The notes beneath the pieces are model-generated. The model saw only the letters and a list, made by a program, of their open reading frames with translations, was not told the DNA's origin and searched no databases. Of a stretch of DNA of 64,000 nt, positions 46,426-55,222 are shown in pieces. Source of the DNA: Branchiibius cervicis (GTDB lineage Bacteria > Actinomycetota > Actinomycetes > Actinomycetales > Dermatophilaceae); the NCBI RefSeq assembly GCF_042661605.1, contig NZ_JBHSWJ010000002.1:186001-250000 (forward strand), in the 5' to 3' direction. A program made the position numbers and the translations under genes. Each line of letters opens with the position of its first letter. Position 1 is the stretch's first letter.

Positions 46426-47526
46426 AGGTGTCGCTGGGCCGCGGGTTCTCGTCATCCCGGGCGAGCACCGTTATGTCCGGTTCGCCATCGGTGACGACGC
46501 GGGCCACGTCGAGTTCGTCCGTGATCTCCCGGCGGACAGTGCCGACGCCCTGCGGTGGGCGCCCTCGCCTGCACTGGAGCCCACCTGGGTGCGGGAGCAT
46601 CGTCAGGAGATCGACCTGGTGCATCTGCACTTCGGCTTCGAGGGCCGGTCTCCGGCACAGCTGGCGGAGTGGGCGCGGACGCTGCGAGACCTGCAGATCC
46701 CGCTGGTGGTGACGGTGCACGACCTGCAATTGCCGCACGTCAGGGATCAGAGCCTCTATCGCCGGCAGCTGGCGACTCTCGTCGCGGCCGCCGACGATGT
46801 CATCACCCTCACCGCGGGCGCCGCGCGCCAGATCCGACGCGAATACGGCCGTGACCCGATCGTGGTGTCACATCCGCGGATGGTCTCGCTGCGCGAGATC
46901 AGCCACAGTGCCCGCAGTGCGCCGAAGCAGATCCGGGTGGGCATCCACCTCAAGAGCCTGCGCGCCAACGTTGCCCGTGAGTGTGTGCCCGCGGTCGCCG
47001 AGGCTGTCGCTCGGTTGAGGGCCGGGCGCCGGGACGTCGAGCTGGTCATCAACGCGCACCGGGAGATCCGGGATCCTGGTTTCGCCCGGTACGACGCGGC
47101 GACCGTGGCCGCGCTGGACCGGGCCGCGGCGATGGACGGCGTCCAGGTCAGGTGGCACGAGCGGTTCACCGACCGCGAGCTGTGGGACTACCTGCGGGGA
47201 CTGCAGGTGTCGGTGCTGCCGCACCGGTGGGGCAGCCACTCCGGATGGCTGGAGGAGTGCCGGGATCTCGGAGTGGTCCCGGTGGCGGGCGACGTCGGCT
47301 ACCTGGCGGAACAGTCCGGCACGCACACCTTCCGCTGGGCCGGTGAGGCCCCGATCCCGCATCCCTGGACGCCGCGCTCCGCGCGGCAGTGGCCGAGGCG
47401 GCAGCCGGGCGTAGTCCCGTGCAGGCCGCGCGCTGGGCGACGCATCGCGCACGCACCGACCGGGGCAGCCAGCACGCCCACCGGGCGCTGTACCGCCAGC
47501 TCATGGGCAGCGCGGTGCAGGCGTGA
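46391..47526 (+). CDS. Glycosyltransferase, GT-B fold (frameshifted in this sequence)
   Basis: Starts at TTG 46391, 7 bases after GGGAGGG. The N-terminal frame reads PRVLVIPGEHRYVRFAIG, DLVHLHFGFEGRSPAQLAEW, VTVHDLQLPHV and, in the second domain, QVSVLPHRWGSHSGWLEECR and GVVPVAGDVGYLAEQSGTHT. After TFRWAGEAP the frame is lost; one frame over it continues LDAALRAAVAEAAAGRSPVQ ... LYRQLMGSAVQA and stops at TGA 47524-47526, overlapping the next GTG. One base added to the C run at 47349-47352 joins both parts into 378 residues. Probably a sequencing error. Confidence 0.82.
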
Positions 47527-48419
47527 CGCACCGGGAGGGCCCGAGCGCCCGGGAGGTGCACTACGGCACCTTCTACGGCCTGGAGCCGCTGCCGCAGCGG
47601 TTCGTCGTCGTCCACGGCAACTGCCAGGCCGAAGCCATCCGGATCCTGCTGGACCCGCAGCTGCCGGGAACGGTGCGGCTGCCCCCGGTGCACGAACTGA
47701 CCGCCGACGACCTTCCGTATGTGCAGCGGACCTACCGCGCGGCAACGGCCCTCATCGCCCAGCCCGTTGCCGATGACTATCGCGGCTTGCCCCTCGGTAC
47801 CGCGCAGGTCTTCGGGCTGCTGCCGGCGGGCTCGCCGCTGGTGATGTTCCCCGTTCTGCGATGGGCCGCACTGCACCCCTACCACCTGCTGGCCCGTTCG
47901 GCCACGGTGCCGGACCCGCCGCTGGTGCCCTACTACGACGTGCGGACGATCGCCGCCGCGGCCGACCTGCCGGCGCCGCAACTGACGGCTGAGGGCGTGC
48001 GCCAGGTCGCGGCCCGCACCCGCGAGGAACTCATCCGTCGGCAGAAGCTGTCGGGCACCGTCCCCGCCGACGACCTCTTCGTCGAGGCTGGTGCGCGGGG
48101 GACCAACACCATCAACCACCCGGGAAACCCCGTGCTGATCGGCGTCGCGGAGCGGATCCTGGAGCGTCTCGGCGCAGCACCGCAGGTGGCCGATCCGGGT
48201 CGCGAGCTGCTGCGATCGGTCTTCGCGCCGTTGGAGGCCGCGACGCTGGAAGCTCTCGGCCTGAGTGGTGCGCCGCGGCCGGACTGGGTGGTGGACGGTG
48301 CGCCGGTCAGCCAGCAGGCCGTCGACCGCACGCACCGGGAATGGCTGCGGACCCAACCGGAGGCGCTCGCGCTCGCGATCCGCGCCGCCGCCGGGTGGCT
48401 GGGCCAGCGGGCAGCATGA
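47523..48419 (+). CDS. WcbI family polysaccharide biosynthesis protein
   Basis: 298 residues from GTG 47523. The N-terminal RFVVVHGNCQAEAIRILL matches the GNCQ motif of WcbI, first seen in Burkholderia capsule clusters and thought to be an acyl/acetyl transferase. Further conserved stretches are LVMFPVLRWAALHPYHL and the late NTINHPGNPVLIGVAERIL motif with Asn/His residues. It overlaps both neighbours by 4 bases in the glycan cluster, suggesting acylation or related modification of the glycan. Confidence 0.85.
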   Translation: MTHREGPSAREVHYGTFYGLEPLPQRFVVVHGNCQAEAIRILLDPQLPGTVRLPPVHELTADDLPYVQRTYRAATALIAQPVADDYRGLPLGTAQVFGLLPAGSPLVMFPVLRWAALHPYHLLARSATVPDPPLVPYYDVRTIAAAADLPAPQLTAEGVRQVAARTREELIRRQKLSGTVPADDLFVEAGARGTNTINHPGNPVLIGVAERILERLGAAPQVADPGRELLRSVFAPLEAATLEALGLSGAPRPDWVVDGAPVSQQAVDRTHREWLRTQPEALALAIRAAAGWLGQRAA

Positions 48420-49399
48420 CCGGCGATCGAGCTGCGGTGCACCTGCTGGTCGGCCCACGCCGGCACGGTGTCGTCCGCCACGGTCACCTCATCGCACGGG
48501 CCGGCACCGCTGAACTGCGCACCAGCCGGCGGCCGCCCGAGCCGCGCTCGGTGGCCGGCCGCCGGATCATCGTGCAGTTCACCGACCGCCTCTTCGGCAC
48601 CGATGCGTTGACGGCGGCCGCCGCACTGGAGCACCTGGTCGCGACGGCCGGACGCAGTGTCGTCGTCCTGCACGACCTGCCGCAGGCCAGCGACGGTTCC
48701 GCGTGGCAGCGCCGCCGGGCGGGTTACGCCCGCGTTGCCGGCGCCGCGGACGTTGTGGTGGTCAGCAGCCACCACGAGGCGAGGTTGCTCGGTGACGTGG
48801 CTCCCGGCGTACGTCCCGCGATCATCCCCCTGCCCGTCGATCCATCGCCGTACGCCGGGTGCTCGCCGGCAACTCCGCCCTCGGGCTGGGAGCCGGGCTG
48901 GCCGACCGTCGGGGTGCTCGGGTACCTCTACCCGGGCAAGGGGCTCGAACAGGTCATCGATGCCGTTGCGGGGTTACCGGCCCAGGTGGTCAATCTGGGC
49001 ACCGCCGCCGCCGGGCACGAAGACCTCGTCCCGGCGTTGCAGGACCGGGCCCGGGACAGAGGTGTTGCGCTCACGGTGACGGGGTGGCTGGACGACGCGG
49101 CCATGGCCGCCGCAATCGAGGCCGTCGATGTGCCGATCGCGCCGCATCAGCACATCTCCGCCTCGGGATCGATCAACACGTGGCTGGCCGCCGGCCGTCG
49201 TCCGATCGTCCTGGACTCGCCGTACGTCCGGGAGCTCGTTGAGCGCCTTCCCGGTGCCCTGCAGGTGGTCGCCGACGTCGATCGGTTGACCGGGGCGGTG
49301 CGGCAGGCTCTGGCGCAGCCCGACCGGACCCGGCTGGGCGAGATCGCGATCGGCCCCAGCAGCGCACAGGTCGCGGCCCGGTTGGAGGCCCTGGCGTGA
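48416..49399 (+). CDS. Glycosyltransferase, GT-B fold (GT1/GT4-like)
   Basis: 327 residues from ATG 48416, which overlaps the preceding stop. The N-terminal domain has IIVQFTDRLFGTDALTAAAA and VVVLHDLPQASDG. The donor-binding domain has PTVGVLGYLYPGKGLEQVID, GVALTVTGWLDDAAMAAAI and VPIAPHQHISASGSINTWLA. The family is divergent but the GYLYPGKG motif is typical of GT4-like enzymes. Fifth transferase-related gene of the coupled cluster. Confidence 0.82.
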   Translation: MTGDRAAVHLLVGPRRHGVVRHGHLIARAGTAELRTSRRPPEPRSVAGRRIIVQFTDRLFGTDALTAAAALEHLVATAGRSVVVLHDLPQASDGSAWQRRRAGYARVAGAADVVVVSSHHEARLLGDVAPGVRPAIIPLPVDPSPYAGCSPATPPSGWEPGWPTVGVLGYLYPGKGLEQVIDAVAGLPAQVVNLGTAAAGHEDLVPALQDRARDRGVALTVTGWLDDAAMAAAIEAVDVPIAPHQHISASGSINTWLAAGRRPIVLDSPYVRELVERLPGALQVVADVDRLTGAVRQALAQPDRTRLGEIAIGPSSAQVAARLEALA

Positions 49400-50618
49400 G
49401 CCACCCGTCGGTCAGTGTCGTAGTGCCCTACTATGCCGCGGCAGAGCGACTCGAGCGATTGCTCGAGGGTTTACGGCTACAGACCCTCGGAACCGACCGG
49501 TTCGAGGTGATCGTCGCCGACGACGGATCACCGCGGCCACCTCGGATCGACTGGGGCGAGCTCACCGGGCGGATCGTGCGCCAACCGCGTCGCGGGTTCC
49601 GGGCCGCGGCTGCCCGTAATCTGGGGTTGGGCGCGGCGACCGGCGAGTTGGTCTGCTTCTTGGATGCAGACCTGGTGCCCGCGCCGGACTACCTACAGCG
49701 GATGGCGGACGCCGCCGGTGACCGCAGGGTGCTGGTCGGGTCGAGGCGACACGTCGACCTGACGCAGTGGTCGCCGGACAGGGTGCGGACCTGGTTGTCA
49801 GGCGACGGCCCCGAACCGATGCGGTTGCCCGACCCGGAATGGCTGGAGCAGGGATACCGCGACACCGGCGACCTGAAGGGCGCCGACGACCTTTCGTTCC
49901 GGTTCGTCATCAGTGCAGTGATGGGTGCTGAACGCGAATTCCTTTGCCGCCTCGGGGGATTCGACGAGAGCTTCGTCGCCTATGGCGGCGAGGACTGGGA
50001 GCTGGCCCAGCGGTGTTGGCTCGCCGGTGCCGACCTGTGTCATCTGCCCGAGGCCATCGCCTGGCACGACGGTCCCGATGCGGCAGGCCGCCCGGACGAC
50101 CTGGTCGCCCTGAAGAACTATGAGACCGCCCATCTGGCGACCCGCCTGACCCATCCGGCGATCCGCGGCCGTGGTCTGGTGCACGCTATCCCCGATGTCG
50201 TGATCGAGGCAGACGTGGGTGACTGGACCCTCGGGCAGGTGCTGGTCGCGGTGCCCAGTTGGCTCGGTAGCGACGACGCGGGGGTGTGGTTCGGCGGCAG
50301 CGCCGACGAGGCGTCGCTGCGAGCTCTCGGCGCGGACCCGCGGGTGCACGCCGGGGATCCGCCCCCGAGGTCGTCGCGCGTTGTCGGTTCCGGGTGCATA
50401 TCCACGACCCGGTGCGTTTGCTGGTCCCCTGGTTGGACGCGGTGGCCATGGGTGCGCCCCGGGAAGGCGCCGCCGCGGTGACGGCACTGCACGCCCGTGA
50501 CCTCGCGCTGTCGGCGACGGGAACGGCGCCGGCCCGGGTGGTCTGCCTGCCGGTGGACGCAACCGCGGCGGTGGATGCCCGGGTCATCGCCGAAGCCAGT
50601 CGTGGGCGCACGTCATGA
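49396..50618 (+). CDS. Glycosyltransferase family 2 with GT7-like C-terminus (frameshifted in this sequence)
   Basis: GT-A enzyme from GTG 49396. Motifs are SVSVVVPYYAAAERLERLL, FEVIVADDGSPRPP, LVCFLDADLVPAPDYL (DxD metal site) and CRLGGFDESFVAYGGEDWEL, as in galactosyltransferase-like GT2 proteins. After HAGDPPP the frame breaks; one frame over it continues EVVARCRFRVHIHDPVRLLV to TGA 50616-50618. One base added to the five-C run at 50362-50366 gives 407 residues. Overlaps both neighbouring genes by 4 bases. Confidence 0.84.
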
Positions 50619-51589
50619 TCGGCTGCTACGTGCATCACGTCGGCGGTGGCCACCTGGCCCGCGCCGTGCAGATCGCCGGCGAACTGCACTGCCCGGTCAC
50701 CGGTTTGAGCACGCTGCCGAGGCCGGAGGACTGGCCGGGTGACTGGCTCCAGTTGCCGCCGGACAACCCGGCCGTCGATCACACCGGCGATGCAGAAGCC
50801 CAAGCCACCGCCGGCGGGGTGCTGCACTTCGCGCCGCTGCGTGCCGGGTTCCGGGAGCGGCAACGGCTGATCGCCCACTGGGTCGAGACCGCCGCGCCCC
50901 GGGCGGTCCTGGTCGACGTATCGGTCGAAGTGGCGGCTCTGGTGAGATTGCTCGGGGTGCCGGTGGTCGTCACGGCCATGCCCGGCGATCGCAACGACCG
51001 GGCGCACCGCCTGGGTTTCGACCTCGCCAGCGCAATCATCGCTCCCTGGCCGGCGCACGCGCACCCGGACTCAGTCGTGAGGGGCATGCGCACGACGTAC
51101 GTCGGAGGTATCTCCCGGTTCGCCGGGCGCACGCCTGACCTTGGGCGTCGTGAGCCCGGGCGCGGTCTGATCGTGTGGGGTTCGGGTGGAGCGGAATTTG
51201 CGCTTGCGCAACGAGATTCGCTCATGTCGGCGACACCGGAGCGGGACTGGCGGTTGGCTCTCGATCTGCCCCCGGAGCAGCTGTGGCAGGAGTTGCAGCG
51301 GGCCGAGGTGGTGGTGTCGCACGCCGGCCAGGGCGCGGTCGCTGATCTGGCGGTGGCCGGAGCGCCGGCGGTGGTGGTCGCCGACGAACGACCGCACGGT
51401 GAGCAGCTGGCGACGGTGGCCGCGCTGCAGCGTCTCGGCGTCGCCGTGGGAGCCGGCCGGTGGCCGGCGCAGCAAGAATGGCCGCAGCTGCTGGCAGCGG
51501 CTGTCGCGCTGGGAGGCCAGAGGTGGCCGCGGTGGCTGGGCAGCGGCGCCGCCGGAGCGGCCCAGGTGTTGCGGCGGGTCGCAGCGTGA
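50615..51589 (+). CDS. MurG/GT28-like glycosyltransferase
   Basis: 324 residues from ATG 50615. The start MIGCYVHHVGGGHLARAVQI carries the Gly-rich HxxGGGH-type loop of GT-B acceptor domains. The C-terminal part has GLIVWGSGGAEFALAQRDSL and AEVVVSHAGQGAVADLAVAG followed by VVVADERPHGEQ, the usual GT28 donor-binding pattern (VSHAGxGA). It probably acts on a lipid- or glycan-linked acceptor inside the cell. Confidence 0.83.
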   Translation: MIGCYVHHVGGGHLARAVQIAGELHCPVTGLSTLPRPEDWPGDWLQLPPDNPAVDHTGDAEAQATAGGVLHFAPLRAGFRERQRLIAHWVETAAPRAVLVDVSVEVAALVRLLGVPVVVTAMPGDRNDRAHRLGFDLASAIIAPWPAHAHPDSVVRGMRTTYVGGISRFAGRTPDLGRREPGRGLIVWGSGGAEFALAQRDSLMSATPERDWRLALDLPPEQLWQELQRAEVVVSHAGQGAVADLAVAGAPAVVVADERPHGEQLATVAALQRLGVAVGAGRWPAQQEWPQLLAAAVALGGQRWPRWLGSGAAGAAQVLRRVAA

Positions 51590-52466
51590 TCGCCGTCGTG
51601 ACCATCGTGCACGGCCGCCACGATCACCTGCGCAACCAGCGCCGGGCGCTGCTGACCAGCGAACGCCCTGCGGATCTGCACGTGGTGGTGGCGATGGGGG
51701 ACCCCGGCGTACGCCGTGCCCTGGCCGACAGCGAAGGCTACGGCCCACCCGTGCTGCTGGAAGACCTGCCAGCCGATCCGGCCGGCCTGCCGCTGGCGGC
51801 GGCGCGCAACCGGGCCGCTGAGCTGGCGCTCGGGGCCGGCGCTGACGTGCTGGTCTTCCTCGATGTCGACTGCCTGCCGACGCCCGGACTGGTCGGGCGG
51901 TACGCCCAGGCGGTCCGCGACCGGCGCGGGGCCGGGTCGGTGCCGGCGGTGTGGTGCGGAGCCACGGCACGTCTGCCGCAACTGGCGGGGGCGCGGACTA
52001 CCCCGTGGCCGACCCGCCGGTGCTGTCGGCGATGGCGGTGCCCGATCGCGGCCGTCCGGTGCTCGCCGACGGGGCGGTGCAGGCAGAAAGTGACTTCACC
52101 ACGTTCTGGTCGCTCAACTTCGCGCTGGGGCAATCTGACTGGGCAGCGGTCGGCGGTTTCGATGAGGCGTATGTCGGATACGGCGGGGAGGACACCGACT
52201 TCGGCCAACGCCTCGGTCGGGTCGGCGGCCGCTTGGTCTGGACCGGCGGCGCCACGGCGCTGCACCAATGGCACGAGACGCAGTCGCCGCCGGTCGGGCA
52301 CCTGGCCGACATCGTGCGCAACGCCAATCTCTTCGCGCAGCGCTGGGGCTGGTGGCCGATGGAGGGCTGGCTCGAGGGGTTCCGCGCACAGGGTCTGGCG
52401 CAGCAGGATGGACCCGGCGGACGCTGGCGGGTGGCCGCGGAACAGATGACCCCGGAAAGTAGTTGA
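51586..52466 (+). CDS. Glycosyltransferase family 2, galactosyltransferase-like (frameshifted in this sequence)
   Basis: GT-A enzyme from GTG 51586, overlapping the previous stop. VVTIVHGRHDHLRNQRRALL starts the fold, DVLVFLDVDCLPTPGLVGRY holds the DxD site. The frame is lost after RLPQLAG and resumes one frame over as ADYPVADPPVLSAMAVPDRG, FTTFWSLNFALGQSDWAAVG, GGFDEAYVGYGGEDTDFGQR to TGA 52464-52466. One base added to the five-G run at 51987-51991 yields 293 residues. Last gene of the glycan cluster. Confidence 0.84.
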
Positions 52467-52473
52467 ACTTTCT

Positions 52474-53535
52474 ATGAAGGCTTTCGGATTCCTCAGTTTC
52501 GGCCACTACGGCCGGTTCCCCGGCTCACAGACCCGGGATGCCGCGGCTGCGTTGAAGCAGGCCGTGGAACTCGGCGTCGGAGCGGACTCGATCGGCGTCA
52601 ACGGCGCCTACTTCCGGGTCCACCACTTCGAGCGTCAAGCGGCGGCCCCGATCCCGGTGCTGTCCGCCATCGCGGCGCGCACCTCCCGCATCGAGGTGGG
52701 CACCGGCGTCATCGACATGCGCTACGAGAACCCGCTCTACCTGGCCGAGGAGCTGGGCGCTCTCGATCTGTTGAGCGACCAGCGCATCGCCATCGGTATC
52801 TCCCGTGGCTCACCGGAAACCGCCGTGCGCGGTTACGAGGCGTTCGGTTACACCGGCGCGAAGGATCCGCGCGGCGGCGACATCGCGCGCGAGAAGTTCG
52901 AGATCTTCCTGGCTGCGATCCAGGGAGCGGGCATGGTGGACGCCGACCCGCAGCGGGCACCGCAGGGCACCCGCCTGCCGGTGCAGCCGCACGCGCCGGG
53001 TCTCATCGACCGCATCTGGTGGGGTTCCGGCACCCGCGAAACCGCCGAGTGGGTGGGCAAGCTTGGCCTGAACCTGATGTCCTCCACGCTGCTGACCGAA
53101 GCCAACGGTGAGTCGTTCGCCGCGTTGCAGAAGGAGCAGATCGACCGGTTCCGCGCGGCGTACGCCGAGGCCGGACACACCGGGGCGCCGCGAGTCTCGG
53201 TGTCGCGCAGCGTGTTTCCGATCGTCAACGCCCAGGACGCCGCCTACTTCGGCCAGGCGAACGACGACGACCAGATCGGCGTGATCGACGGGTTCCGCTC
53301 CACCTTCGGCAAGACCTACGCGGCCGAGCCGGATGTGCTGATCGAGCAGCTGAAGCAGGACGAGGCCGTGATGGCCGCGGACACGCTGATGCTGACCATC
53401 CCCAACCAGTTGGGCGTCGACTACAACCTGCACGTGCTGGACAGCTTCGCCAAGCACGTCGCGCCGGCGCTGGGCTGGGAGTCCAACACCGAGGGTCCGG
53501 TCACCGGCGAGCCCATCGCGGCCGTCACCGCCTGA
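52474..53535 (+). CDS. LLM class flavin-dependent oxidoreductase
   Basis: 353-residue bacterial-luciferase-fold protein. KAFGFLSFGHYGRFPGSQTR begins the barrel; AARTSRIEVGTGVIDMRYEN, RIAIGISRGSPETAVRGYEA and WWGSGTRETAEWVGKLGLNL are conserved blocks. The pattern fits FMN-type rather than F420-type members. It starts 7 bp after the glycan cluster but is not coupled by overlap, and its own stop overlaps the SRPBCC gene (TGATG). Substrate unknown. Confidence 0.9.
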   Translation: MKAFGFLSFGHYGRFPGSQTRDAAAALKQAVELGVGADSIGVNGAYFRVHHFERQAAAPIPVLSAIAARTSRIEVGTGVIDMRYENPLYLAEELGALDLLSDQRIAIGISRGSPETAVRGYEAFGYTGAKDPRGGDIAREKFEIFLAAIQGAGMVDADPQRAPQGTRLPVQPHAPGLIDRIWWGSGTRETAEWVGKLGLNLMSSTLLTEANGESFAALQKEQIDRFRAAYAEAGHTGAPRVSVSRSVFPIVNAQDAAYFGQANDDDQIGVIDGFRSTFGKTYAAEPDVLIEQLKQDEAVMAADTLMLTIPNQLGVDYNLHVLDSFAKHVAPALGWESNTEGPVTGEPIAAVTA

Positions 53536-53918
53536 TGCGCGGGCAGGTCGGCGGCCGCGGCGACGCCTCTGTCGAGACGGCGTGGCAGCGGTACGCCGAC
53601 CTGGATGCCTGGTCGGACTGGTCCCCGCAGATCCGCAAGGTCCGGTCCGACCGGCGCCAGCTGGCTCCCGGTCTGCGCGGCGCGGTGGTGGGTCCGTTCG
53701 GACTTGCGGTGCCCTTCGAGGTGCTGGAGGTCGATACCGCTGTCCGAGAATGGGTTTGGCGAGTATCCCTACTCGGGGTGAAGGTCGAGATGACCCATGC
53801 GCTGAGGGCCGAGGGCGGGCGGACCATCGCTTCGTTGATCGCAGACGGCCCGGCCGTCGTGGTACTGCCGTATCTACCGATCGCAGCTGTGGCCTTAGGG
53901 AGGCTCACACGGGCCTGA
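53535..53918 (+). CDS. SRPBCC (START-like) family protein
   Basis: 127 residues; ATG 53535 shares one base with the preceding stop. SVETAWQRYADLDAWSDWSP and PFEVLEVDTAVREWVWRVSL are typical of polyketide-cyclase/START-like small-molecule-binding proteins that form a hydrophobic cavity. The N-terminus is short for the fold, lacking an obvious first strand. Probably co-translated with the LLM oxidoreductase gene; role unknown. Confidence 0.8.
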   Translation: MRGQVGGRGDASVETAWQRYADLDAWSDWSPQIRKVRSDRRQLAPGLRGAVVGPFGLAVPFEVLEVDTAVREWVWRVSLLGVKVEMTHALRAEGGRTIASLIADGPAVVVLPYLPIAAVALGRLTRA

Positions 53919-53939
53919 GCGCTTCCTAGTGTCGAGGTC

Positions 53940-54209
53940 ATGACAACTGACAGCACGTCCGAGGCGGAGATGAGCGCCGCCGTAGAAGCAGCTCAGAAGG
54001 TGGTCGACACGGTCACTTCCTGGGACTACAGCGCGACCGACGAGAAGATCGAGGACAAACTCTCGGAGGGCCTTCGCGAAGCGGGGGTGAGCCTGCCCGA
54101 CAGTGAGCGCGATCGTCTGCTCGATGAGATTGCTGCGCTCAAACAGGACGAGACGGCAGGAACGCCGCAGGTCCAAGAGGCGTGGCCCACGTCGGCGGAG
54201 TCGGTGTAG
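53940..54209 (+). CDS. Small acidic hypothetical protein
   Basis: 89 residues, strongly acidic, Ala/Glu-rich and probably helical (SEAEMSAAVEAAQKVVDTVT, DSERDRLLDEIAALKQDE). Not recognised. Starts at ATG 53940 and ends 2 bp before the PPOX-like gene, so both are probably on one transcript. Codon use matches neighbours and supports a real gene. Confidence 0.65.
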   Translation: MTTDSTSEAEMSAAVEAAQKVVDTVTSWDYSATDEKIEDKLSEGLREAGVSLPDSERDRLLDEIAALKQDETAGTPQVQEAWPTSAESV

Positions 54210-54211
54210 CC

Positions 54212-54694
54212 ATGGCGCGCGACGACGACCTGAAGACCATTCACGACCTGATCAAGGACGAGAAGGTCGCCATGGTGACCACTCGCAACGAAGGCACCGG
54301 AGCGCTGACCGCGCGTCCGATGACCACCCAGGAAGCGCAGTTCGACGGCACGCTCTACTTCATCGTGACCGCTGAAGCGGGGACCGTCTCTGACCTGCAG
54401 TCAGCGGCACCGGTCAACGTGTCCTATCGCGGCAGCAGCGCGTTCGTGTCACTCAGCGGAACCGGGCGAGTTGGCTCGAACCCCGAGAAGGCCAAGGAGC
54501 TGTGGAACGACTCTGTGGCAGCGTGGTTCGAGGTCGGCCCCGAGGATCCCCAGGTGCAGGTGCTGACCGTGGAGGTCGACGGCGCGGAGTACTGGAGCGT
54601 GGAGAACAAGGCCGCGCTGATGATCGACCTGGTCAAGTCCCGCGTCACCGGCAAGCGCCCGGACGTCGGTGACAACGACACGGTCGATCTCTAG
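54212..54694 (+). CDS. Pyridoxamine 5'-phosphate oxidase-like protein (general stress protein 26 type)
   Basis: 160 residues from ATG 54212. Split-barrel flavin-binding fold: DLIKDEKVAMVTTRNEGTGA, ARPMTTQEAQFDGTLYFIVT, PVNVSYRGSSAFVSLSGTGR and VLTVEVDGAEYWSVENKA. Members bind FMN, FAD or F420 and are often stress-induced; the true reaction is unknown. The 3' end overlaps the convergent RNA ligase-like gene by 4 bp. Confidence 0.88.
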   Translation: MARDDDLKTIHDLIKDEKVAMVTTRNEGTGALTARPMTTQEAQFDGTLYFIVTAEAGTVSDLQSAAPVNVSYRGSSAFVSLSGTGRVGSNPEKAKELWNDSVAAWFEVGPEDPQVQVLTVEVDGAEYWSVENKAALMIDLVKSRVTGKRPDVGDNDTVDL

Positions 54695-55170
54695 AGCGCT
54701 CGCACGCGGGCGGTGGTGGGGTCCCACTGCGTCACACCGGTGACGATGAGGACGTCGGGTACGCCGACCACCACCTCCCGCGCGACCGTCACCTGATCGT
54801 CGGTCAACCGGCCGGACACCGTGACGTGGGGCGTCCAGGACAGCCGGTGCTGGTCCGCCAAGTCGCGAAGACGCTGCACCCTCTCGTGCCAGATCGGCGG
54901 CACGTCCACCGCAAGGTATACGAGGTTGCTGCGGTCGAAGGTACGCACACCGGCAACGGGCAGACGCAAGGGCAGTTCGCGAGCCAGGCACTCGGCGTAC
55001 GTCAGACAGGGGGCGGACAGCTCGGGCGCCGCGCACAGCGTGATGTGTGGCCGGTTCGAGGCCCCGCGGTGGTCGCCGCGGGACGGCAGGCCGACGTCCT
55101 GCAGTTGCCGCCACAGGCGCCTCACGGCGGTGTCGCCGGCCTCGTCGAGCACGAAGTCCAGCGACTGCAT
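54691..55170 (-). CDS. 2'-5' RNA ligase / cyclic phosphodiesterase-like (2H) protein
   Basis: 159 residues from ATG 55170. Two HxT-type motifs characteristic of the 2H phosphoesterase fold are present: NRPHITLCAAPEL and SWTPHVTVSGRLT. The 2H family includes LigT RNA ligases and cyclic phosphodiesterases that process tRNA splicing products or cyclic nucleotides. Divergent from the CDF transporter gene. Confidence 0.85.
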   Translation of the reverse strand: MQSLDFVLDEAGDTAVRRLWRQLQDVGLPSRGDHRGASNRPHITLCAAPELSAPCLTYAECLARELPLRLPVAGVRTFDRSNLVYLAVDVPPIWHERVQRLRDLADQHRLSWTPHVTVSGRLTDDQVTVAREVVVGVPDVLIVTGVTQWDPTTARVRAL

Positions 55171-55222
55171 CCCACCACGGTAGGCGCCCTAAGGGCGGAT
55201 CCCGCCCGGCTACATTCGAAGG

